The position numbers were made by a program, and so were the translations under genes. Below, piece by piece: positions 17,805-26,384 of a stretch of DNA of 64,000 bases; the first letter of the stretch is position 1, and each line of letters begins with the position of its first letter. Below the pieces are notes generated by a model. It was not told the origin of the DNA. It saw only the letters and a program-made list of their open reading frames with translations, and ran no database searches. The DNA comes from CAIXLI01 sp964587125 (lineage in GTDB: Bacteria; Pseudomonadota; Alphaproteobacteria; UBA9219): NCBI GenBank assembly GCA_964587125.1, contig CAZPKC010000006.1, forward strand, positions 41,885 through 105,884, in the 5' to 3' direction.

Positions 17805-18188
17805 CTATTTCAAGAATTGAGGGGGCTGAAGCGCGTTCGGGTTTTGTTTATCTTGCGGCGCAGCATCCCCCGGAATCGGGTTGTTTTGAAAAGTTTCCCT
17901 TTTAATCGTTTCGGCTTCGACGCGCTCGGATTCAAGTTCCTCCATAGAGCGGTCGTAAAGCGCCTTAGCCGAAAAATTCCTTGGTTTAAAAGGCACATCG
18001 CCGAGGCGCGGCCAGTTTATCTCATCAAGAGAAGGCGGGGGCGTTTCGACCAAACGGGGTTGCGCCTTGACCTCGTCCGGAACCTCGTCGTGCCCGAAAA
18101 GATTCGGCACGTGGATGCTGTCGCACCCCGCAAGCAGAAAAAAACTTAGTAAAGGAACGATTGATGATGCGCCGATCGTGATTTTCAT
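17805..18188 (-). CDS. small lipoprotein
   Basis: A 127-residue lipoprotein with a signal peptide ending in the lipobox LLAGC (Cys22), so it should be acylated and held in the membrane facing the periplasm. The mature part is Pro-, Glu- and Asp-rich with no domain I recognise. The start at 18188 (MKITIGASS) is chosen because it begins the signal peptide; the longer open frame upstream has no signal. It diverges from phaC across a 74-base gap. Confidence 0.75.
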   Translation of the reverse strand: MKITIGASSIVPLLSFFLLAGCDSIHVPNLFGHDEVPDEVKAQPRLVETPPPSLDEINWPRLGDVPFKPRNFSAKALYDRSMEELESERVEAETIKRETFQNNPIPGDAAPQDKQNPNALQPPQFLK

Positions 18189-18262
18189 GTAAGTTCTCGC
18201 GCCTTCCCCTTGCATCGATTGCAAGGCACCCTTTTTGCGTTTCATTCTCAATCCGCCCGGCC

Positions 18263-20353
18263 ATGACCATAGCAGAAGATTCCCCCGATTCCCAAACCGG
18301 AAAAAAACTCGAGAAATCCCTCGACGCCATCGCGGCTCTCCGCAAAGCGATGGCCGAGCGTCTCGCCGAAACAGCCGCCGACGCGTCCGCCGAAGCCTTC
18401 GCGAAGGCGGAAGCCAAACCCGCGCAGGAATCCCGGCCCAAACAAGAATCTCAACCCAAAGCCGAAACCGCGCCCGCCGAAACAGCCGGAGATGCGCCGC
18501 AGCAAACACGGAGAAAAGATGACGCGGGCAGCGCCGCACCTTCGGTAAAGTCCGAGCCGCAAAAAGAAACAGACATCCATTTCGACATCGTCGAATGGTC
18601 GCGGATCATGATTCATGTTTCCGAAGAGAGCCAAAAGCTTGTCCGCGACTATATCGTCCGCACGCGGGACAAGCCGGTCAATACCGTGCCGATCTCTCCG
18701 GTTCCCTTCATGGATTCTTTTTCGCAACTGATCTCGCGTTTTCTCGATAATCCCGAATCCTATACCGACGCGCAGCTCGCCACGTGGCAAAATTATATCG
18801 ACCTTACGCGCGCGACTTTGCTGCGCCTCCAAGGGCATTCGGCCCCCCCGGTCGCGGAACCTCCCGCCTATGACAAACGATTCAAGGCCAAGGATTGGCA
18901 AACCAACTGGATGTTCGATTTTCTGAAGCAAGCCTATCTTTCGACCTCCGACGAAGCGCGCCGCCTGGTGCAGCAGGAAGCGTCGAACGTCGAAACCAAA
19001 ATGGCCAAGAAGCTCGAATTTTACTCGCGCCTGTTTTTAGACGCGAGCGCGCCCAACAATTTCTTCATGACCAATCCCGAAGTCTTGCGCGTCACTTTGG
19101 AAAGCAAGGGCGAAAATCTCATCAAGGGATTTGCGAATCTTCTGCGGGATTTGGAAAGCGGCAACGGTCTTTTGCGCATCCGCATGAGCGACTACCACGC
19201 CTTCGAGTTGGGCAAGAACATCGCCGTCACGCCCGGAAAAGTCGTCTATCAAAACGATTTGATGCAGCTTATCCAGTACGCGCCGTCGACGCCTTCCGTG
19301 CATCGCGTGCCGTTTTTGATCATTCCGCCGTGGATCAACAAGTATTATATTCTCGATCTGCGCCCGGAAAATTCCTTCATCAAATATCTCGTTTCGCAAG
19401 GGCACACGGTGTTTTGCATCAGCTGGGTCAATCCGATGAAACGCCACGCCCTGACCCAGTTCGAGGATTATATGGAAACGGGGGCCTTGGCCGCTCTGCG
19501 CGAGGTCAAGCGCCTGACGGGGGAAGACAAGGCCAACGTCCTCGGTTATTGCATCGGCGGAACTCTTTTGGCGTGCACGCAGGCTTATTTGGCGGGTTTG
19601 CATGCGACTCCGGCCGATCTGCCGACAATCGCCAGCGCGACTTATCTCGTCACGATGATCGATTTCTCCCAGCCGGGCGATCTGGGCGTTTTCATCGACG
19701 AAGATCAAATCAGCCTTTTGGAAGACCGCATGGCGCGGCTCGGTTTTATGGACGCGAACAGTCTGGTCCTGACCTTCAACCTGCTGCGCGCCAACGATCT
19801 GGTTTGGCCTTTCGTCATCAATAACTATTTGCTCGGCCGCGAACCTTTCCCGTTCGACATTTTGTACTGGAACGCGGATTCGACCAATCTGCCCGCCGCC
19901 ATGCAAAGCTACTACCTACGCAAGATGTATCTGGAAAACAAGCTGATCGAACCGAACGCCCTCAAGATGAAAGATATCCCGCTCGATCTCGCCGAAATTT
20001 CGACGCCGAGCTTTTTGCTCGCCACGCGCGAAGACCATATCGCTCCGTGGCGTTCGACCTATGCCTCGACGCATCTTTACAAAGGGCCCGTCACTTTCGT
20101 CCTTTCGGGGTCCGGGCACATCGCGGGCGTCATCAATCCGCCGGATGCGAATAAATACGGGTATTGGATGAACGGCGATTTGCCCCAAAATCCGGACGAC
20201 TGGTTGAAGGAAGCCACGCCGCACAAGGGCTCGTGGTGGCCGGAATGGATCAAATGGCTTGCATCTTTTGCCGGAGACGACGTGCCCGCGCGCGAAGTCA
20301 CGTCCGGCATCGAAGACGCGCCCGGAAGTTATGTGAAGATAAGGGTGGTGTGA
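18263..20353 (+). CDS. phaC: class I poly(3-hydroxyalkanoate) synthase
   Basis: Polymerises hydroxyacyl-CoA into storage polyester at the surface of PHA granules. The alpha/beta-hydrolase core carries the lipase-like box GYCIGG with the catalytic Cys at about residue 430, the downstream Asp (TREDHIAPW) and His (SGSGHIAG). At 696 residues it is about 100 longer than usual class I enzymes; the extra part is an Ala/Lys/Glu/Gln-rich N-terminal tail (residues about 10-100) that looks disordered. A Met near residue 115 is a less likely start. No phaA, phaB or phasin gene is adjacent. Confidence 0.95.
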   Translation: MTIAEDSPDSQTGKKLEKSLDAIAALRKAMAERLAETAADASAEAFAKAEAKPAQESRPKQESQPKAETAPAETAGDAPQQTRRKDDAGSAAPSVKSEPQKETDIHFDIVEWSRIMIHVSEESQKLVRDYIVRTRDKPVNTVPISPVPFMDSFSQLISRFLDNPESYTDAQLATWQNYIDLTRATLLRLQGHSAPPVAEPPAYDKRFKAKDWQTNWMFDFLKQAYLSTSDEARRLVQQEASNVETKMAKKLEFYSRLFLDASAPNNFFMTNPEVLRVTLESKGENLIKGFANLLRDLESGNGLLRIRMSDYHAFELGKNIAVTPGKVVYQNDLMQLIQYAPSTPSVHRVPFLIIPPWINKYYILDLRPENSFIKYLVSQGHTVFCISWVNPMKRHALTQFEDYMETGALAALREVKRLTGEDKANVLGYCIGGTLLACTQAYLAGLHATPADLPTIASATYLVTMIDFSQPGDLGVFIDEDQISLLEDRMARLGFMDANSLVLTFNLLRANDLVWPFVINNYLLGREPFPFDILYWNADSTNLPAAMQSYYLRKMYLENKLIEPNALKMKDIPLDLAEISTPSFLLATREDHIAPWRSTYASTHLYKGPVTFVLSGSGHIAGVINPPDANKYGYWMNGDLPQNPDDWLKEATPHKGSWWPEWIKWLASFAGDDVPAREVTSGIEDAPGSYVKIRVV

Positions 20354-20471
20354 TTTTTATTAGCGCAATTGATTCACATCCCGCCGTAACCCCTTCCACT
20401 TAAAGTATGCCTTGTTCGAAACGCAGCCCAATCCCTTGTGCTCCGCCGCAACTTTAATAGATTGAACTCGT

Positions 20472-20500
20472 TTCGTTCACGGTATTAGTTAATTGATAAT
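20472..20500 (+). promoter_or_regulatory. possible sigma-70-type promoter for the mraZ operon
   Basis: GATAAT at 20495-20500 matches the -10 consensus in five of six positions, with TTCGTT at 20472-20477 as a weak -35, spaced 17 bases. It lies just upstream of the MraZ-type boxes, so MraZ bound there could block early transcription. The -35 match is poor, so this is tentative. Confidence 0.3.
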
Positions 20501-20530
20501 CCACAGATTTTTTGAGATTCGACTCATTAA

Positions 20531-20575
20531 TCCCTTGACCTCCCAATATTTCCCATGATATCCCATCCAAACCCA
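20531..20575 (-). promoter_or_regulatory. five tandem MraZ-type operator boxes
   Basis: Five pentamers spaced exactly 10 bases apart begin at 20531, 20541, 20551, 20561 and 20571. On the minus strand they read AGGGA, TGGGA, TGGGA, TGGGA and TGGGT, each separated by five unrelated bases. This matches the known MraZ recognition pattern of TGGGN direct repeats with 5-base spacers, which represses the division operon in Escherichia coli. The position about 110-150 bases before mraZ fits autoregulation. Five copies are more than the three described in E. coli. Confidence 0.8.
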
Positions 20576-20683
20576 GAGGGAGACTGGGTTATCCCAAGTT
20601 CGAAGTCCGCACAGATACCAAGAATACGACCCGCGAGGATGCTTCCGGCATCCATGTAACCTTTTGTTTTCGCCGAGGAACTT

Positions 20684-21160
20684 ATGGCCGTTTTCCTGTC
20701 CAGTTTTGTCAATAAGATCGACAAAAAGGGGCGTGTGTCCGTTCCGGCTCCTTTCCGCGCGGCGCTTGGCGCCGACACCTCCGGAATTGTCGTCTTCCGT
20801 TCGTTGCAATACGAGGCTCTCGAAGGCTGCTCGATCGCGCATCTGGAACTCCTCAGCCAAAGCCTCGAAAAACAGGACCTTCCTCCCGACGTTTTCGAGT
20901 TGATCGAGACGACGATTTTCGGCGGCTCGGTGCAGTTGCCGTTCGACGGCGAAGGACGCATCAGCCTGCCGCAAAATTTGTTGACCGGCGTCGGCATCAC
21001 CGAAGAAGTCGCGTTTGTCGGACGGCGCAAGACATTCCAAATCTGGGATCCGAAAAAACTTGCCGCGCATGAGAACGCCGCGCGCGCCAAAGCCCGCGCC
21101 AAGGATATTTCGCTGAGCAAGATCATCGCTGCCGTCACGCAGTCTTCGAAGGAGGGCTGA
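20684..21160 (+). CDS. mraZ: transcriptional regulator MraZ
   Basis: First gene of the division and cell-wall cluster; a ring-forming DNA-binding protein that represses its own operon. The 158-residue protein has two SpoVT-AbrB-like halves, each with the DxKGRxxxP pattern: NKIDKKGRVSVPAPFR and FDGEGRISLPQNLL. GAGG precedes the ATG at 20684. The C-terminal tail is Ala/Lys-rich. The operator boxes at 20531-20575 are its likely target. The stop overlaps the rsmH start (TGATG). Confidence 0.95.
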   Translation: MAVFLSSFVNKIDKKGRVSVPAPFRAALGADTSGIVVFRSLQYEALEGCSIAHLELLSQSLEKQDLPPDVFELIETTIFGGSVQLPFDGEGRISLPQNLLTGVGITEEVAFVGRRKTFQIWDPKKLAAHENAARAKARAKDISLSKIIAAVTQSSKEG

Positions 21161-22119
21161 TGACCGACGCGCCCTCCCATATCCCCGTCATGCTGCGCGA
21201 AGTAATCGCCGCATTGGCCCCGCGAGATGGCGGCGTCTATGTGGACGGAACTTTCGGGCGCGGCGGTTACGCGCGCGCCCTGCTCGACGCCGCCAAGACC
21301 GAAGTCGTCGCCATCGACCGCGATCCCGACGCCATCGAAGCGGGACAAAAAATGGTCGCCGAATTCAAGCCGCGCCTCACGCTTTTGCAAGGTCCTTTCG
21401 GCGCGATGGATGTCTTGCTGGCGGGCCAGCATATTTTCCGCGTTGACGGAATTACGCTCGATCTGGGCGTCTCCTCGCCGCAAATCGACGAGCCGGAACG
21501 CGGCTTTTCGTTCGCCGCCGACGGGCCTTTGGATATGCGCATGAGCAAGTGCGGCCCCAGCGCCGCCGATGTCGTCAACACGATGGATGAGCGCGAACTG
21601 GCGAATGTCATCTATACGTTGGGCGAGGAGCGTTTCTCGCGCCGCGTCGCGCGCTGCATCGCCGAAGAGCGCGCGAAAAACCGCATCGCGCGCACGGCTC
21701 AACTGGCCGACATCATCCGCCGCGCCGTGCCGCGCTCAAGCGACGGCCTCGATCCCGCCACGCGCAGTTTTCAGGCTTTGCGTATTTACGTGAACGACGA
21801 AATGGGCGAATTGACCCGCGCCTTGAACGCCGCCGTCATGTTGCTTAGCCCGCGGGGGCGTTTGGCGGTCGTTTCATTCCATTCGCTCGAAGACCGCGTG
21901 GTGAAGGATTTCATGCGCTCTCAAAGCGGCATGGGAGGGCAAGTATCGCGCCATCTGCCCGCGAACGATCACGAAAAGAAGGAACCTCTTTTCCAAATCC
22001 TGACCAAAAAGCCGCAAACGCCGAAAGACGACGAAAGGACCGCCAATCCGCGCGCCCGTTCGGCCAAATTGCGCGTCGCCGAAAGAACCGACGCGTCCAT
22101 CCAGAAGGAGGAAGCATGA
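21160..22119 (+). CDS. rsmH: 16S rRNA (cytosine(1402)-N(4))-methyltransferase
   Basis: SAM-dependent methyltransferase (MraW) that methylates N4 of C1402 in the decoding centre. The SAM site is seen as VDGTFGRGGY at the N-terminus, the catalytic region as LDLGVSSPQID and PLDMRM, and the C-terminal signature as VVSFHSLEDRVVK. 319 residues, normal length. It overlaps mraZ by one base and ftsL by four, as in the standard dcw order. Confidence 0.96.
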   Translation: MTDAPSHIPVMLREVIAALAPRDGGVYVDGTFGRGGYARALLDAAKTEVVAIDRDPDAIEAGQKMVAEFKPRLTLLQGPFGAMDVLLAGQHIFRVDGITLDLGVSSPQIDEPERGFSFAADGPLDMRMSKCGPSAADVVNTMDERELANVIYTLGEERFSRRVARCIAEERAKNRIARTAQLADIIRRAVPRSSDGLDPATRSFQALRIYVNDEMGELTRALNAAVMLLSPRGRLAVVSFHSLEDRVVKDFMRSQSGMGGQVSRHLPANDHEKKEPLFQILTKKPQTPKDDERTANPRARSAKLRVAERTDASIQKEEA

Positions 22120-22634
22120 TCCGCTCGTATTCCTCCCTGCTTTTCTGGCTCGGCATGACGATCGCGGCGAGCCTTATGCTTTATCACACCAGCGACAGGG
22201 TCCATGCTCTCGACGAGCAACTTCGCTCCCTTAACGCGCAAATAGAAGACGAGCAAAAGAGCCTGCATGTGCTGAAAGCCGAGTGGGTTTATCTGGCCAA
22301 TCCCTCGCGCGTCGAAGCGGAAACGAAGCGGCATCTCGGCATCCAGCCAACAGCGCCGAACCGCATCGCCGCCTTGAAAAACATGGGCGACCTTTTGCCG
22401 TTGCAGGACGGAGTCTCCATGCCGCCCGTTCAAATGGCTCAAACACCGGCGTCCCATGCGCCCTCTTCATCTCCCGCGAAAACGGTTTCTCTCCCGCGCA
22501 ACAAAAACGAACGCATTATGGCTTCGCTTAACGCGGGACGCATCAACGATCATATGACGATGCAGCACGCGGCAGCAGAAGCATCGACGGACAGAATCGG
22601 CGCGTTGATCGGAAAACTAGGTTTGCATCCATGA
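22116..22634 (+). CDS. ftsL: cell division protein FtsL
   Basis: Bitopic divisome protein that couples FtsQB to the FtsWI synthase. The 172-residue product has a short cytoplasmic start, one membrane helix (residues about 7-23) and a periplasmic coiled coil (about 27-60) with the alphaproteobacterial ending PSRVEAETKRHLGI. The Pro/Ser-rich region after residue 100 is a long extension. The call rests on topology, the coiled coil and the position between rsmH and ftsI; it overlaps both. Confidence 0.85.
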   Translation: MIRSYSSLLFWLGMTIAASLMLYHTSDRVHALDEQLRSLNAQIEDEQKSLHVLKAEWVYLANPSRVEAETKRHLGIQPTAPNRIAALKNMGDLLPLQDGVSMPPVQMAQTPASHAPSSSPAKTVSLPRNKNERIMASLNAGRINDHMTMQHAAAEASTDRIGALIGKLGLHP

Positions 22635-24433
22635 CCAAATGGCGGCTTAAAGGGTCAGCAGAAGCGCCGCAGCCCAGTCTGCCGGGGTTGGATTTGAAGC
22701 CGAAAAGACACCGCCTTTCCACTCCGCACGAACAAGCCTTAAGTTTGGCGAAGGTTCGGCTTAGCGTCGTTTTTCTCCTTTTCGCGGTTACGTGGGGCGT
22801 GATCGGGGGGCGGCTGGCGTACCTATCCCTTTCCGGCGATCCGAACGCCCCTGTCGCGCGCGCGGAGCCGGACGACAACCCGATCAACCGCGCCGATATT
22901 ACCGATAGGAACGGAACGGTTCTGGCGACCTCTTTGCCCACCGTTTCTCTGTGCGCCGATTCCAAATCCGTCATCGATCCTGCCGAGGCGGCGAAGCAAT
23001 TACTCGGGGTTTTGCCCGATCTCAATCCCCAGAAGCTCAGCGAGGACTTGCAAAACGGCAAGCATTGCTCGATCATCCGGCGCCATTTGACCCCGCGTCA
23101 ATATTACGAAGTGAATAAGCTTGGCATCGCCGGGCTTGATTTTCTCCCCGACGAACGCCGCATCTATCCCGCGGGCAATTTGGCCGCGCACGTCGTCGGC
23201 TTCAGCGACATCGACAATAACGGGTTGGCGGGAATCGAAAAGTCGATGGACACGCGACTGAACGAAAATTCTAAACCGCTGGCGCTGGCGCTCGATCTGC
23301 GCGTGCAATCCGTTTTGCGGCGCGAATTGTTGGCGGCCATGAACGATTACCGCGCCGAAGCCGCGACCGGCCTCGTCATGGACATCAACACCGGAGAAAT
23401 TCTCGGCATGGTCTCGCTGCCCGATTTCGATCCAATACGCGCGGGTCAAGCTTCCGACGACCAGCTTTTCAACCGCGACACGCTCGGCGTTTACGAAATG
23501 GGCTCGACTTTCAAGATTTTCAACACGGCGCTGGCGCTCGAGTCCGGAACGGTCCATCTCGCCGACACGTTCGATACGACGCATCCGATCGAAATCGGCA
23601 GCTACAAGATCCGGGATTTTGAGAAGGAAGACCGCAATCTAAATGTCGCGGAGATTTTCACCCATTCGTCGAATATCGGATCGGCGCGCATGGCGGAGCG
23701 TTTCGGCGGCGTCAAACAACGCGCTTTTTTCGAACGGCTGGGATTGACTGAAAAAATTTCTCTTGAATTGCCGGAAGTCGGCGCGCCCTTGATACCCTCG
23801 GCGCGCGAGTGGGGCGAGGCGACCACGATGACCGCCGCTTTCGGCCACGGAATTGCGGTCAATGCCGTGCAGTTGGCAAGCGCCGTCGCCACCATCGTCA
23901 ACGACGGGCACCCGGTGCATCCGACGCTCCTTAAACGCGACGATACATACGAAAGGGATGTCGATACCGTTATTTCTCCCCATACCTCCGCGCTCATTCG
24001 CGGATTGATGCGTTTGGTCGTGACGCGCGGAACGGCCAAAAAGGCCGATGTCGAAGGCTATATGGTCGGCGGGAAAACGGGCACGGCGAACAAGCTGGCC
24101 AACGGCCATTATCTCGAAAACGCCAGAATCTCGTCTTTTATCGGCTTATTCCCGATCAACGCGCCGAAATATCTGGTTTTCGCGTCGCTGGACAATCCCA
24201 AAGGCAACGCCAAAACCAAAGGCATAGCGACCGCGGGCTGGGTCGTCGCGCCGCTCGTCAATAACGTGGTGACGCAGATCGCCCCGATGCTTGGAATGCC
24301 GCCTCTGGCAAAAGAGTCGAACGAGGCGACCGAGCGGCAGGTCCTCAAGCCCTTGGGCGCGGAGATCGTGGACGGGATTCCCGTCGATGACGGAAAGGAT
24401 TACGCCGCCGTGGAGTCGGACAGCGTGGAATAA
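22631..24433 (+). CDS. ftsI: peptidoglycan transpeptidase FtsI (PBP3)
   Basis: Septal D,D-transpeptidase with one N-terminal membrane helix (residues about 38-58), a PBP dimerisation domain and a transpeptidase domain. The serine triad motifs are intact: GSTFK (SxxK) near residue 295, HSSN (SxN) and GGKTGT (KTG). At 600 residues it is normal. The division cluster ends here: the next gene is on the other strand and unrelated, so murE, murF, mraY, murD, ftsW and others must lie elsewhere. Confidence 0.97.
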   Translation: MTKWRLKGSAEAPQPSLPGLDLKPKRHRLSTPHEQALSLAKVRLSVVFLLFAVTWGVIGGRLAYLSLSGDPNAPVARAEPDDNPINRADITDRNGTVLATSLPTVSLCADSKSVIDPAEAAKQLLGVLPDLNPQKLSEDLQNGKHCSIIRRHLTPRQYYEVNKLGIAGLDFLPDERRIYPAGNLAAHVVGFSDIDNNGLAGIEKSMDTRLNENSKPLALALDLRVQSVLRRELLAAMNDYRAEAATGLVMDINTGEILGMVSLPDFDPIRAGQASDDQLFNRDTLGVYEMGSTFKIFNTALALESGTVHLADTFDTTHPIEIGSYKIRDFEKEDRNLNVAEIFTHSSNIGSARMAERFGGVKQRAFFERLGLTEKISLELPEVGAPLIPSAREWGEATTMTAAFGHGIAVNAVQLASAVATIVNDGHPVHPTLLKRDDTYERDVDTVISPHTSALIRGLMRLVVTRGTAKKADVEGYMVGGKTGTANKLANGHYLENARISSFIGLFPINAPKYLVFASLDNPKGNAKTKGIATAGWVVAPLVNNVVTQIAPMLGMPPLAKESNEATERQVLKPLGAEIVDGIPVDDGKDYAAVESDSVE

Positions 24434-24522
24434 AATCAGAGAAGTGGCCCGCCAGGTACTCTTACGTGAGATGTTTTTCCATCGCTTGTATCCAAGGGGG
24501 CTACGTAACGCCGTTTTTATTT

Positions 24523-25986
24523 TTATAAAGTGTATTCGCTTATGGACTGATTAATATAAGTGTCCTTCGGATGCGAACGCGCATAGTTCTGATGATAATC
24601 TTCGGCGGGATAGAAGCCCTTCAAGGGCTCAACCTTGGTCGCAATCGGAGCCGCGAAAACCTTCGCGCGTTGCAACTGATCGATATAAGCTTCCGCTATC
24701 TCTTGCTCTCTCGGTGTCGCATAGAATATCGCCGAACGATATTGCCCGCTGCCGTCGGGTTCATGGCGATCAAACTGGGTCGGATCGTGAGCGGCCGAAA
24801 AAAACACTTTTAAAACCTGTCCAAGCGTAATTTCGGCAGCGTCATATGCCACCCGTACTGACTCGGCATGTCCTGTTTTACCGGTGCTAATGCGTTCATA
24901 ATTTGCCGAATCTGCTGTCCCTCCCGAGTAGCCTGAAACGGCGCTTGTCACGCCCTTCACATGCTCAAACACCGCCTGCACGCCCCAGAAGCATCCTCCA
25001 GCCAAAATGATGCTGGCTCCTTCGCTGATTTCCTCTAAATGAGTATCAAGGACAGGATCAGGCAATGTTACAGTATCTGGGCTTTCAAGCCTGCATTCCA
25101 TATGTCCATCAAGAACGCTTTTTTGTGGGGAGATCCCCCTTGTTTCTTGAGGCGACAAATTTTTCGTTCTTTCTTCCAAAATTTCTGTCAGATCTCCGAT
25201 AGGACCTTTAACACGAACGCCGAACATGTTTTGGGTTGCGATCAAGCCTGTTACTCGCGATGACTTAACGAGTTCAGTGATATACGCCCCCGCTTCATTG
25301 TGGTTGGGGCGTTTTTTGCTGTACTTGCTCTTGACCAACATGACGGTCGCATCAGTGACCATATAGTAGCCGTCTGGGCCTTCATTATTCATAAGTTCCT
25401 GCAGAAGTCCGCAGACCTTTTTAGCCCGGCTAAACGGAGAGGGTTCACTCTCCTTGTTAAGGCGTTCTTTCTTTTCAAGCTGTAAATCTTGTCGTTTGGC
25501 TTTTTGCAAAGTTTCGGAGGATAAGCCCATGCGCCATCTCATTGCGTCGCTTATGTTACGAAAACCAAAGTTTTCCATCAGCAGAAGCTCGGCATTTCCT
25601 GGAGAAAATTCCGTGTCCCGATAGAGAAGGGCTATGCCCTCTTCACCAATAATAGGCAGACACCGGCCAAGGCGCAGGTTATGCCTGTTCAACGAAGCCA
25701 GTATGTCGCCTTCGGGTCTTACATACGGTCCTAAACATATTTCGGAGGCCGCAACTTTACCTTCGGTTTTTACAACCGTGCCCAAACATACTTCGTAACC
25801 ACAAGAAACAGCTTTTTCCTTCAGCCAATCGTCCGGAACTCCATCAAGCTCCATATCAAACATAAGCTCAACATCCGTCATTTTGTCAGTGACGGCATTT
25901 TGCGTTTCTTCCGGAAGCTGCCAGAATCTGAGTCTGGCTTGCCTGTTAGCGTTCCAAATATGGGAAAGTATTTCTTTATAGTCCAT
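24523..25986 (-). CDS. MsrA peptide-methionine (S)-S-oxide reductase with 325-residue N-terminal extension
   Basis: The C-terminal 160 residues (about 325-487) are a full MsrA domain, which reduces methionine-S-sulfoxide in proteins: catalytic GCFWG with Cys332, GYSGG, TGHAESVRV and the EDYHQNY stretch. Residues 1-320 match no family I know. They contain a short tandem repeat, EVCLGTVVKTEG and EICLGPYVRPEG (residues about 65-93), and a lysine/glutamate-rich stretch at about 160-180. No msrB is nearby. An AGGA ribosome site precedes the ATG at 25986. The gene is AT-richer than its neighbours, suggesting later acquisition or fusion. Confidence 0.88.
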   Translation of the reverse strand: MDYKEILSHIWNANRQARLRFWQLPEETQNAVTDKMTDVELMFDMELDGVPDDWLKEKAVSCGYEVCLGTVVKTEGKVAASEICLGPYVRPEGDILASLNRHNLRLGRCLPIIGEEGIALLYRDTEFSPGNAELLLMENFGFRNISDAMRWRMGLSSETLQKAKRQDLQLEKKERLNKESEPSPFSRAKKVCGLLQELMNNEGPDGYYMVTDATVMLVKSKYSKKRPNHNEAGAYITELVKSSRVTGLIATQNMFGVRVKGPIGDLTEILEERTKNLSPQETRGISPQKSVLDGHMECRLESPDTVTLPDPVLDTHLEEISEGASIILAGGCFWGVQAVFEHVKGVTSAVSGYSGGTADSANYERISTGKTGHAESVRVAYDAAEITLGQVLKVFFSAAHDPTQFDRHEPDGSGQYRSAIFYATPREQEIAEAYIDQLQRAKVFAAPIATKVEPLKGFYPAEDYHQNYARSHPKDTYINQSISEYTL

Positions 25987-26109
25987 ATTTTCGTTCCTGT
26001 TTATCCTTATGCTTGATGTTGAGAACGCTTATAATTGATATTCTTACGATTACAAACGGGGTTGAATAGTACAAAGGGAGATTTTGACGGTGACTAACAG
26101 ATTGAAAAA

Positions 26110-26184
26110 TGGTGCCGATTGTGTGATTCGAACACACGACCTACCGCTTACAAGGCGGTTGCTCTACCCCTGAGCTAAATCGGC
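26110..26184 (-). tRNA. tRNA-Thr (anticodon UGU)
   Basis: A complete cloverleaf reads on the minus strand from 26184 to 26110: acceptor stem GCCGATT/AATCGGC, D-arm GCTCAGGGGTAGAGC, anticodon arm CCGCC-TTGTAAG-GCGG type with anticodon TGT, and T-arm with GTTCGAATC. The 3' CCA is encoded. The anticodon reads ACA and related threonine codons. Fragments of the same tRNA lie just upstream of its 5' end at 26201-26309. Confidence 0.97.
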
Positions 26185-26200
26185 TAACTTAATTTCCTCC

Positions 26201-26309
26201 GCAACCGCCTTGTAACAGGTTTTGCTCGCCTGCGCTCGCGGGGCGGGTGCTCTACCCCTGAGCTAAATCGGCTAACTTCACTCTGCTCTACCCCTGAGCT
26301 AAATCGGCT
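26201..26309. repeat. duplicated and inverted tRNA-Thr fragments
   Basis: Two truncated copies of the tRNA-Thr 5' end lie beyond the intact gene. The 30 bases at 26161-26190 (tRNA nucleotides 1-24 plus 6 upstream bases) recur exactly at 26249-26278, and 25 of them recur at 26285-26309. In addition, 26201-26215 is a 15-base copy of the tRNA anticodon-arm sequence in inverted orientation. None can fold into a tRNA. They look like remnants of repeated slippage, gene duplication or integration events. Confidence 0.85.
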
Positions 26310-26384
26310 TTTGTCGATCATCTAACACAACATTTCCTAAACTAACAACTGGAAGTACGGGGACTTTGCTGCTAGACAAAATTC

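Larger units (their letters stand above)
20354..20683. other. intergenic region before mraZ
   Basis: This 330-base stretch holds no gene. Its first 110 bases show nothing recognisable. The central part has a possible promoter (20472-20500) and the right part has five 10-bp-spaced MraZ-type boxes (20531-20575), listed separately. The remaining bases form the likely untranslated leader of mraZ, ending with the GAGG ribosome site at 20674-20679. Confidence 0.7.

Noticed and set aside
20531..20580. Short regular repeats considered as a CRISPR-like array
   Set aside because: Units are 5 bases with 5-base spacers and match MraZ operators; no long repeats, spacers or cas genes.
26249..26309. Two additional tRNA-like segments
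   Set aside because: Only the first 24-25 tRNA nucleotides are present; no anticodon or T arm, so they cannot be functional tRNAs.
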